From NCBI GenBank assembly GCA_029237695.1, contig CM055278.1:75496297-75560296 (forward strand): a stretch of 64,000 nt of DNA. Reading direction: 5' to 3'. Every line of letters starts with the position of its first letter. The first letter of the stretch is position 1. The notes beneath the pieces were generated by a model. The model was given only the letters and a program-made list of their open reading frames with translations. It was not told the origin of the DNA and searched no databases. Below are positions 22,145-31,857 of this stretch, in pieces. The position numbers and the translations under genes are program-made. Origin of the DNA: Conchocele bisecta (lineage: Eukaryota > Mollusca > Bivalvia > Lucinida > Thyasiridae).

Positions 22145-23780
22145 GCGCTTCTATAGAAACCTATCTTGTACTTCTGGTCCTGAACAAGGTAACTATGTAC
22201 GATGTACATGTGTTTTGTAAGTACATGTGATATTTCAGAATATGTGTTTGTAATAAATCGGTATTTTATAAAAATGTGTAACTATGTCATGTCATTCCAC
22301 AGATAACCCCGTCCCAGTTAGACTGCATTGGTGCAGATACAATGTATAATATTAGTTGGGGAGCAAAGTCCCATTTTTTTTCGGCTACCCTACCACGCCC
22401 CCTCCCCCTCCTCCTCTTTTCAAGATTATAAGAAACCACAGTACTAACCACTAATAACACTTTTCTAGGGAGTGGCGAAAGTTCCGAAAATCTGAATTCA
22501 AAATGGGCACCAAATATACATGTTTCGCCTATATTTGTATCATATGATCAGGGTTCAATCTAGGCCAAAAAATTAGGGAGAAGTGACTTCTCCCTCTAGG
22601 CAAAATAGGGAGAAGTGAGGGGAAATTAGGGAGAAGTGATATTGTTTCTCTTACTTTCGCGTAACTGTATACATTAACTCTATGTTTTAAAAAGCATATA
22701 TATTACAGGGGTAGAGGCATCAACATGTGCTTGTATCATACAAGCCTCGAATGACCATAGCTGTTGACAGGCCATTAAACACAATAAATATTTTTCTATG
22801 TTCTAACGAAAGTATGTGATGTTAACACTCAGTTGAGCCACCTCGTCGAGACGGTCTAAGTGAGTGTTAACAACGTATACGGTCATAATGATGTTTTGCT
22901 CAGTAATTTGACATCAACATATTGGGTGTGAGGCCATGAAAAGAATGTTAGTACATATTTGGTCAATCAGATATTTCATGAAATTCAAGACGGCCACCAA
23001 ATATAATAATTTTACCCTTAAATTAAAGTTGGTTAGATATTTGAGCTCCTGCACAGGATATTATAACAGGGTCGCAGGAAAGTGGATACTCTACATCAAC
23101 AATGACCTAGCTGTATTAAGTTCTATGTTTTTATTCTATTAGTTTTAACTTATGAATGATTAAAACCACAATGATACATTTAGTAATATGGTCGCAAAAA
23201 AGACATTATATTGTTAAAACTATGTGCTAAGTAAAATATGTGATACTACTTTGATACAATTTAAATGTTCTATCTGGAACCGACATAAATACATTAGTTT
23301 TTGCGCACTCATCGTTCATTTCTGAAGTTGATACACACACAAAATACGCATTGAATTTGAAATCTGGGGTTATAATGCTCATTAGATACAAAACATATAT
23401 GGAGCTATGTGTCTACTCTGTAATATTATGTCTATGCCTCAAAGGTACATACCCACTCAGTAGGCACAACCTGTTCTTTATATCAGAGACATCATCTGGC
23501 GAAATAAACATTCATTCACCATAACCCAGAGGCGATAACCGTGTTTCCTTAAAATGTTACCGGACATTACTATTTATACTATGTATTTATTTTTTGATGT
23601 GCAATTATCATGATTATCATACTTTATAGCTGTCGAAAATATGTTTTTGTTCAGGTGACGCAGTTAATTAGTATAAATAATTAAAAACTACAATGCCTTA
23701 TTTGTATATGTAAAACGCGTCACTATCAGTAAAATAAATATTACTAAATGATTATACCTGTATAGCGGCGACTCGTAGTT
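22145..23780. other. Unassigned DNA with small inverted repeats
   Basis: No gene recognised. A perfect hairpin GGGAGAAG-TGA-CTTCTCCC (22576-22594) sits in a small tandem repeat of TTAGGGAGAAGTGA (22573-22645). An inverted repeat GTTAACACTCA / TGAGTGTTAAC spans about 22819-22872. A fragment of family J (AATACGCATTGAATTTGAAA) lies at about 23340-23410. Confidence 0.5.
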
Positions 23781-23784
23781 TTTA

Positions 23785-24175
23785 GTTTAACAGCCTATCA
23801 ATAGATAAGGTCATTTACGGCCGGTTCAATGGGTTTAGAACAAATCCCATATATTGCCTGTACAAATAGGGGGAAAGTCCCAAAATGAGAACTGAATATT
23901 GACAACAAAAATATATATATTCAGCCCTGAAATCAGAATATTCCTGATCTGATGCCAGGTCCTCATCACACCAGAATCACATGGCCCCCTCCCAAAAGCA
24001 GTAGGATCAGTAATAATCATATTACTTTCATAATGGGCAATAACCCAATTTAACTCCCAGGTAACAAGACACAAATATAAAAACGTACATGAGGGCCAAA
24101 CCATGCAAATCGTGATTCCTATAAGGAAGAACCCCTACCGTTAATGTACGCCGTCGACGCCCGACCAACCACCCA
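23785..24175 (-). mobile_element. SINE-like repeat family G copy
   Basis: Recognisable by GTTTAACAGCCTATCAATAG at the left, ATATTCAGCCCTGAAAT, GATGCCAGGTC and GTACATGAGGGCCAAACC. It is diverged from the other copies. Open frames within it are non-coding. Confidence 0.7.
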
Positions 24176-24230
24176 CACCCTATATGAAGTCATGAATTCA
24201 TTGTTATTCCTTTCAACACCACAAACCTGC

Positions 24231-24290
24231 ATAGTGGTATTGGCAGAGTGTAGATCCAGATGAGCCGGATCAGGATCTGCACTTTTTGCA
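24231..24290. repeat. Short foldback repeat family K
   Basis: GTGTAGATCCAGATGAGCC and GGATCAGGATCTGCAC form an imperfect palindrome. Related copies occur near 39027, 44262, 47560, 48170 and 61868. Confidence 0.55.
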
Positions 24291-24479
24291 AGTAATTTTC
24301 GTGTTTTTGAGAACAAAGACACCCACAATTCATAAATGAACTAGTCTGAAAATCACTTTTGTGATGATTGGATTGGTTGCAAATTTAACATATCAAAATC
24401 CATCATTCTAGTTACATATAGGGGTTAAAGGGTTAAGAAAATCCGACCATACCGTCCTCACAATCAGTCTGAATGACTG

Positions 24480-24830
24480 CTGCATTGGGGGGGGGGGGGG
24501 GGGAGGGGGGGGGGGGGGGGGGGGAGGAGGTGTGGAAATCACAAAATCAGAACGGAATATTTACATTGAGATAAATATATATTCAGCCCTGAAATTAGAA
24601 TACCTGACTTGGTGTCAAGTCCATACAACACCAACACTTGGCCCCTTCCCCCAAAAGTAATAGGATTACGAATAATCATATTACTCATATAACTCTCATA
24701 TACCAGACAGCCAAAGATGTACATGAGGGCCCAACCAGGTCTCTGGTCGGGATTCCGGTAAGGATGAATCCCAATTGTTAAATTAACCATCGCATGCTCC
24801 CACCTGCCACCTGGTATGAATTCATGGATT
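24480..24830 (-). mobile_element. SINE-like repeat family G copy preceded by a poly-G tract
   Basis: A run of about 45 G with two A (24487-24531) replaces the usual short GGGGGG of the family and leads into AAATCACAAAATCAGAACGG. The body matches the 398-bp copy at 26675-27072. The G run may be expanded in the genome or inflated by assembly. Confidence 0.7.
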
Positions 24831-25124
24831 CATCTTTCACCCTTTCAACACCACAGACCTGTAGTGGTATTGGAAAACTTTATGCAAGTAATTTTCATAT
24901 TTTTAAGAACAAAAATACCGTTTTCTGAACAAAAACACCCACTTTTCATAAATGGACTAGTCTGAAAATCATTTTGTGATGATTTAATTGGTTGGAAAAT
25001 TAACATATCAAAACCCATTCCAGTTACTTAGGGGTGAAATGGTTAAGACAAGTGAAACCTATCGTCCTCACAGTCAGTCTGTATAACGTTCATATTTATA
25101 TGTTTTATAGATCATTTTGGTTTT

Positions 25125-25510
25125 ATTTGTTTGTTTATTGGTGTTTAATGGCCTATCAACAGCTAAGGTCATTTAAGCCTGGGCCAACGGGTTCGATCCC
25201 ATATTTGCTGCTGCATTGGGGGGAAATCCCAAAATCAGAACAGAATATATACATCAAGAACAAATATCTTCAGCGATGAAATAGAATGACCTGACCTGGT
25301 GCCGGGTCCATACCACACCAGTCACTTGGCCCCTTCCCCCAAAAGTAATAGGATTATGAATAATCGTCTTACTCATACAAGGGGTACAACCAGATTGAAC
25401 CCTCACATACAAGAATGCCAAAAATGTAAATGAGGGCCAAAGTCTCCTTTCGGGATGAATCTGATCGTTAAATTACCCATCGCATGCTCCCACCTGCCAC
25501 CCACAAATCA
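25125..25510 (-). mobile_element. SINE-like repeat family G copy, near full length
   Basis: Runs from TTTGTTTGTTTATTGGTGTT (the reverse of an (AAAC)n tail) to CGCATGCTCCCACCTGCCAC. The GGGTTCGATCCC box is intact at about 25188. Confidence 0.8.
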
Positions 25511-25519
25511 TTTAGTTAT

Positions 25520-25840
25520 TTCTGGTGGTTTGGATGCATTGTTATCAACATACAATTTACATCACCTGCCGCGAATTAGACATATAACTATAAGAAATGA
25601 ATATGTTGACAGTAAATGTGTACATACCGGTAATTGACGATTTCTGTCGTGTGTAATGTTTGAACATTAGTAGTTGCACAAAATTATGTAAATTACCTAA
25701 AACCAACAAAATCCACCCAAATCTACCCACATGACACCAAAATAACGATCATCTGTTCAAACACCTGTGGCAGAAACTACACAATATGTATGACAAATGT
25801 TATCACTGTAGATAAGCCTTAATAGGCGGGAAACACAAAA
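25520..25840. other. Unassigned DNA
   Basis: AT-rich DNA without a supported gene or repeat. Its right part may belong to the body of the element whose end lies at 25860-25927. Confidence 0.35.
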
Positions 25841-25859
25841 TGCCATCTGTTGTTGTTTC

Positions 25860-25927
25860 AACGCCGACGCCGACGACGCCGGGTGTATGCCATAAGCTCT
25901 TCTGCACTTCGTGCAGGCGAGCTAAAA
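25860..25927 (+). mobile_element. Right end of a tandem-array element (family C type)
   Basis: A GACGCC microsatellite (25861-25882) is followed by GCATAAGCTC and a hairpin CTGCAC-TTC-GTGCAG inside GCTC...GAGC, ending in GAGCTAAAAA. The next element begins immediately with ACTAGATTGG. Confidence 0.65.
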
Positions 25928-27186
25928 ACTAGATTGGTCAGTAAGCGAGGCTTACTGAATACCCCTCCCCCACCCCCTGTGTGTGCCTAGGTACCCCTAA
26001 ATATATAAACCTTTTTCAAGTGTGTGGGCTTGTGACCTTGACTCTGGGCTTAGCAGGGGCGGCATGAACGTGAATTTGTCACAGGGTGGTAGAGGTCCAT
26101 TGGAGCAATGCGTGTATGAAATGTGAAGCAGATCCGAGCAACGAAATAGAAGTTATAACCGATTTCTCTGATGTTAAGTTTTGTAAAAGAGACTATGTAT
26201 GTGACCGTGACCTCGAGATCAGCGGGGATTTGTCACAGCATGATAGTAGAGCCTTAGTGTGAATGCATGCATGAAATATTAAGAATTTTCGATGAAAGAA
26301 ATAGAAGTTATAACATATTTTGCTGATGTTATGTTTTGTAAAGAGACTAAGTATGTGACCTTGGCCTTGGGATGAGCGGGGGCTGGATGGACTTGGATTT
26401 GTCATAGCATGATAGTACAACCTTAGAGGAATGCACAAGTGAAATATTAAGAATTTTCAATGAAGGAAATATAAGTTATAACTTATTTCTCTGATGTTAA
26501 GTTTTGTTAAGAGACCAAGTATTTGACCTTGACCTTGGGATCAGCGGGGGTTGGACGGTCGTGGATTTGGCGCAGCATGGTAGTAGAGCCTTACAGGAAT
26601 GCATGTGTGAAATATTAAGCATCTTAGATGAAGGAAATAGAAGTTATAACATATTTCTCTGATGTTAAGTTTAGTTTGTTTGTTTGTTTATTGGTGTTTA
26701 ACGGCCTATCAACAGCTAAGGTCATGTAAGGCCGGGCAAACAGGTTCGATCCCGTTTTAACCTGCTGAATTGGGGGGAAAATCCCAAAATCAGAACGGAA
26801 TATTTACATCGAGATACAACATATTCAGCCCTGAAATTAGAATAACCTGACCTGGTGCCAGGTCCATACCGCACCAAAGTCACTTGGCCCCTTCCCTATT
26901 TAAAAGTAATACCGGTAGGATTACTCTTATAAGGGGTATAACCAGATTCAACTGTCACATACAAAATGCCAAAGACGTATGTGAGGGCCAAACCAGGTCT
27001 CCAGTCGGGATTCCGGTAAGGATGAACCCCGATCGTTAAATTGCCCATCGCGTGCTCCCACCCGCCACCCACGTTAAGTTTAGTGACGGACGGACACACG
27101 CACGGATGGACGGACGGACGGACGGACAGACAGACGGACAACCCGACTCCAGTATACCCACCCACAACTCGTTGCGGGGGGTATAA
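25928..27186 (+). mobile_element. Tandem-array element family B, copy 1, with a nested SINE-like insertion
   Basis: The left end is ACTAGATTGG, then hairpin GTAAGC-GAG-GCTTAC, then GAATACCCC. About five tandem units near 165 bp each carry TGACCTTGACCTTGGGATCA or variants, GGATTTGTCACAGCATG, GGAATGCATG and TTTCTCTGATGTTAAGTTTT. A GGAC-type microsatellite (about 27083-27140) and the right hairpin GTATACCC...GGGGGGTATA (27152-27186) close it. The left ATACCCC and right GGGGTAT are inverted. It is interrupted at 26675-27072 by a family G copy. Confidence 0.85.
26675..27072 (-). mobile_element. Full-length family G SINE-like element with target-site duplication
   Basis: It is flanked by an 11-bp direct repeat GTTAAGTTTAG (26664-26674 and 27073-27083) and interrupts a family B array, so its ends are exact: 398 bp. 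On the minus strand it starts GTGGGTGGCGGGTGGGAGCA and ends with an (AAAC)n tail. A 3' simple tail plus a variable-length duplication indicates retroposition. I could not assign a tRNA-like head. Confidence 0.85.
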
Positions 27187-27189
27187 ATA

Positions 27190-27830
27190 TCCTGATATCA
27201 CAGCGCATCACTATCAGTAAAATAAATCTTACTATATGATTATATCTGTATAACTGGCACTCGTAATTTTTAGAACTGGTGGAATAGCGACACAATTATA
27301 CACTTATTTAATTCCTATAAAGAACATTTCGTGCCTACTGAGTGGTCATGTAACTTTAACTCTAAGTACGATTGGATGATAAACTACAGCCAGGCCCCAG
27401 ATCTGAATGGAGAACGATGTAAGCCATTAAACCTTTGAACCCGAAATGTTCATATTTTTGAGAACAAAAACACCCACTTTTCATAAATGGACTAGTTTGA
27501 AAACCATTTTGTGACGGTTGGATTGATTGCAAAATTAACATCAAACCCATTCCAGTTACTTAGGGATGAAAGGGTTAACAGACTGTGGGTTTGTTGGTTG
27601 ATCCGGGGCTATGCCTGTCACAAGTGGTATATATCCCTTTAATCTGTCGGCGGTCCACATAATATGTAAACTAGGCATATTTTACAACACAACTGCTAGC
27701 AAAATATATATTTATTTTTTCTTACTCAAACTATCACATGCATATACTATTAAGTTGAAACAAGAAAATGTGGCCTGTTGGCACATGAATGCCCCCGGGT
27801 CGCAGATTTTCAAAATAACAGCGAAAGTCT
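27190..27830. other. Unassigned intergenic DNA
   Basis: Nothing recognisable except fragments similar to sequence near 24300-25020 (acccacttttcataaatggactagt, attccagttacttaggg). These suggest a further dispersed repeat with copies at about 24300, 24950 and 27465. Confidence 0.4.
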
Positions 27831-28040
27831 AAACAGACGAACACACGGACGGACACAGTCCAAACAATATATGCCATCGGCATACATACCGAGACAGCGG
27901 GCATAAAAACGGCGAAGATGCAGAAATGTGAAGCTGTCACCAAGGCAAGAAACATTAATAAGAATTTGAAAATATATAGCATTATTTCTTCCTATTGTTG
28001 CGATAAACAGGTATACTATATATAATTGGATAGAAACAAT
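27831..28040 (+). mobile_element. Tandem-array element remnants: microsatellite, hairpin and family F unit
   Basis: A GGAC-like microsatellite (CACACGGACGGACACAG) and hairpin TATGCC-ATC-GGCATA (about 27870) precede one family F unit (GATGCAGAAATGTGAAGCTG..., 27917-28010). Confidence 0.55.
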
Positions 28041-28045
28041 TAGAA

Positions 28046-29455
28046 ACAAGAGTGCTGCAAGTCACAAAATATGCCCGTCTAATATGGGCCAGACAGCGAA
28101 GATGCAGAAATGTGAAGCTGTCACCAAGGCAAGAAACATTAATGAGAATTTGAAACTCTATAGCATTATTTCTTCATCTCGTTGTGCTAAACATGTATAC
28201 TAATTTAGGCAGAGATAGAAAAGTAGAGTGTAAAGTGGAAATGATAGGGAATTGGATACAATAATGTAGCAAAAATGGCTAAGTTAAAAAGGTGATATTT
28301 TTGTTAAAAAATATTTTTTCGGCATAAAAACACCAAGGTGCACATCTTCAATATGTGTAGAAGACGTGTGTATAGTTTCAGAACGATCGACAGAACGGTT
28401 TCGGAGGAGTTATGTACACAAACTCTGTACCCTATATATAATTGTATAGAAAAATGTAGAACAAATGGCTAAGTTAAAAAGGCGATATTTTTGTTAAAAA
28501 ATATTTGTTCGGCATAAAAACACCAAGGTGCACATCTTCAATGTGTAGAAGACATGTGTATAGTGTCAGAACGATCGACTGAACGGTTTTGGAGGAGTTG
28601 TGTACACAAACTCTGTACCGTATATAGAATTGTATAGCAAAATGTAGAAAAAATGGCTAACTTAAAAAGGTGATATTTTTTGTTAAAAAATATTTTTTCG
28701 GCATAAAAACAGCAAGATGCACATCTTCAATATGTGTAGAAGACGTGTGTATAGTTTCAGAACGATCGACTGAACGGTTTCAGAGGAGTTGTGTACACAA
28801 ACTCTGTACCGTATATAGAATTGTATAGAACGATGTAGAAAAAATGGCTAAGTTAAAAAGGTGATATTTTTGCAAAAAAATATTTTTTCGGCATAAAAAC
28901 ACCAAGGTGCACATCTTCAATATGTGTAGAAGATGTGTGTATAGTTTCAGAACGATCGACTGAACGGTTTTGGAGGAGTTGTGTACACAAACTCTGTAGT
29001 CTGTACCGTATATAGAATGGTATAGAAAAATGTATAAAAAACGGTTTCGGAGGAGTTGTGTACACGAACAATGCACTTTTTCTCGAACAATGCACTTTTT
29101 CTGTCAGCCGCCCGCCAGCCCGCCCAGTGGTAAAACATAATACGTACCGTTTTTTAAAAATGGTCGTATAAAAAATGGCCGAGTTAAAAAGGTGATATTT
29201 TTGTTAAAAAAAAATGTTGGCATAAAAACACCAAGGTGCATGCATATCTACAATATGTGTAGAAGACGTGTGTATAGTTTCAGATCGAATGATGGAACCG
29301 TTTCAGAGGAGTTATGTACCCTATGTAGAATTGTTTTCAAGAATGTAGAAAAAATGTCTAAGTTAAAAAGGTGATATTTTTGTTAAAACATATGTTTTCG
29401 CCATAAAAACACCAAGGTGCACATCTTCAATATGTGTAGAAGATGTGTGTATAGT
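28046..29455 (+). mobile_element. Tandem-array element family F, copy 1
   Basis: The left end is ACAAGAGTGCTGCAAGTCAC. After a single GATGCAGAAATGTGAAGCTG unit come about six tandem units of about 185-190 bp, each holding ATGGCTAAGTTAAAAAGGTG, ATAAAAACACCAAGGTGCAC, TGTGTAGAAGACGTGTGTAT, CGATCGACTGAACGGTTT and GGAGTTGTGTACACAAACTC (starting near 28266, 28450, 28642, 28834, 29160 and 29345). A short stretch at 29080-29130 duplicates GAACAATGCACTTTTTCT. The right end is replaced by a family G copy. Confidence 0.8.
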
Positions 29456-29690
29456 TAAAAAAATCAGAATGGAATATTTACATAGAGAACAAATATATTC
29501 AGCCCCGAAATTAGAATAACCTGACCTGGTGCCAGGTCCATACCACATCAAGTCACTTGGCCCCTTCCCCTAAAATAGGATTACGAATAATCGTAATACT
29601 CACATAATACTACACATAAGGGGTATAACCAAATTCCACTGTCACATACAAAATGTCAAAGTCTCCAGGATGAACCCCAACCTGCCACCC
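29456..29690 (-). mobile_element. SINE-like repeat family G, truncated copy
   Basis: Starts within the body (AAAAATCAGAATGGAATATT) and runs to AACCTGCCACCCAC. It lacks the (AAAC)n tail region. Confidence 0.7.
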
Positions 29691-29986
29691 ACTTACAACG
29701 GTCGTATAAAAACTGAAATGCACATAGTGCATCTTCTCACCATAAGTAGAATCTATGAGGGATCGTAGCTAGTTATCTTCCGTTGTATTAATTTATAGAA
29801 ATCCGGTCCAAACTGTGTAGTTTAGGGCCTTATTGCTTGTTAAAAGAGCGTACTACAGTACTACATTATTGCCAGATTCATATTTTTACACTTCTTAATG
29901 TTAATGTTTGTGCTATTCAGTAAGAAATAAACGCAGAAATACAGCATAGGACAGGATCTCTATAAACAGATTTGCAAAGGGAAACA

Positions 29987-31483
29987 AACAAGAGGGCCAT
30001 GATGGCCCTAATTCGCTCACCTGACTCCATGAACACAAATTTGACCCTACGGGCCACGCCCATTTTTGACTCTGGGGTCACCATTTTAACAACTTTGAAA
30101 GAGCATCGTACATCGATCATTCTTCAGGCATGGGAGTGGAACACTATTCCCAATCCTGAAAATTTATTTGAGCAGCGGATTGCGCTGCGATTTGCTAGGG
30201 GGGTCTGGAGGCATGCCCCCCCCCCCCTACCCACCCCCGGATTTTGTTTTTTCAATTCTAGATGCTCTGTGCTTCATTCTGAGGTATATTTAGCATTAAA
30301 TAGATCACATTTTCCCCTGAAAAAATATGCTATAATTAGGAAAAATTGGCCACAAAATCCATTTCAATTTAAAATAATACTTGCAACAAGAAGTCAATAC
30401 ATGTATAACAGGGATTCCGCTCGGGAAAAGTAAAATAATTGCCACTTAAAAAAAATAAAAATAAAAAATCAAAACAAATCACACAAGTGGCCCCTGGGAC
30501 CTCAAATCCGGATTTGCCATGCCTGATTCTTACCAAGTTTCGTCGAAATCCTGCTGGCGGCTCATGAGAAAAATATTTTTTAATAATTTGTGCTATTTTT
30601 AGACAGCAGCCATGTTGGATTTCCGGCCAACTTAATTTCAACAACTTTGGAAAGGCTTCACCTAAGGAACATACAGGTAGATTTTGCTGATCATTGGCCA
30701 ATCGGTTCATGAGACGACGATGTTTAAAATCTCATAAAAGGATGACATGAGCATATTCGGTCAAAAATAAAATTTGATCCCACGGGCCACACCCATTTTT
30801 GAGCCCGGGGTCACCATTTTAACACTTTTGAAAGAGCATTGTACAGCGATAATTCCTACCAAGTTTCGTCAAAATCCGGCTAGCGGTTCATGAAAAGATT
30901 TTTTAAGAATTTATGCTATTTTTAGACGGCGGCCATCTTGGATTAGTGATGACCTCCATTTTAACAAATCTGAAAAGGCTTCACCCATGGACCATAACTT
31001 TTAAGTTTGGCTACCATGGGCCAAGCGGTTCATGTGAAGAAGAATTTTGAAATCTCTAATACAAGAACGACCTTTTGACCTTTCAGCAGCCATCTTGGAC
31101 GACATAACCATCCGATTTCGACAACAAATTTGACCCCACGGGCCACGCCCATTTTTGACCCCGGGGTCACCATTTTAACAACTTTGAAAGAGCATTGTAC
31201 ATCGATCATTCCTACCAAGTTTTGTCGAAATCCAATTGACGGTTCTTGAGAAGATTTTGAAGAATTTGTGCTATTTTTAGACGACGGCCATCTTGGATTA
31301 CGTAATGACGTCATTTTAACAATTTTGTAATGCCCGTACCTAAGGACCATGACCATGAAGTTTGGTGACTATAGGCCCAATGGTTACCGAGGAGAAGACG
31401 TTTGAAAATTGAAAACGGACGACGACGACAGACACATTGCGGTAACAATAGCTCACATGAGCTTCGCTCAGGTGAGCTAAAAA
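29987..31483 (+). mobile_element. Tandem-array element family D, copy 1, complete ends
   Basis: The left end is ACAAG with hairpin AGGGCC-ATGAT-GGCCCT, then CGCTCACCTGA. Long units (about 430 bp) carry AATCCAAGATGGC on the minus strand, ACCAAGTTTCGTCGAAATCC, TTTGACCCCACGGGCCACGC and ATGGACCATAACT. The right end has ACGGACGACGACGACAG, then AGCTCACATGAGC, then GCTCAGGTGAGCTAAAAA. Left GCTCACCTGA and right TCAGGTGAGC are exact inverted repeats. It is interrupted by a DNA-transposon-like insertion at 30125-30525. Confidence 0.85.
30125..30525. mobile_element. 401-bp non-autonomous DNA transposon with 6-bp target duplication
   Basis: CAGGCATGG at the left and CCATGCCTG at the right form terminal inverted repeats. 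ATTCTT flanks both sides (30119-30124 and 30526-30531). Comparison with other family D copies (gatcattcctaccaag) shows the uninterrupted site. A 6-bp duplication does not fit Tc1/mariner; I leave the superfamily open. Confidence 0.75.
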
Positions 31484-31857
31484 TAGGGATTTTCCTGTCT
31501 CAAGATTAATACTACAATAATTGTATCCCATCTCTAATGGGTTAAACTGACTGCGGACGTCTCAGATATCCAATATGTGGTTTTTCACTTCATGCACAGT
31601 AAATGACATATATAAGTCAATCGCACCATTTTATTTGATCACATTCCCCAAAACGTACGTTATATTCAAGTATGTACGATAAGAGGCAAGGGAGATTATT
31701 TAGCTTGGCATAATTTGCCATTTTTCCCACATATACAAGTACCAGTAAGAAAATACAATACCAAAGTTAGAAAGAAGTTCCCGAATTTAAATAAAACAAG
31801 AAATGGCATCGTTAAACGAAGCTTATCCCGTCAGGCAACCTTGATAATAACAACCAA

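Noticed and set aside
24539..24790. Open frame with a recurring 'NLTIGxHPYRNPD..RPG.AL' phrase
   Set aside because: The phrase recurs because the DNA repeat (family G) recurs; frames are broken in most copies and the element ends in a SINE-type tail.
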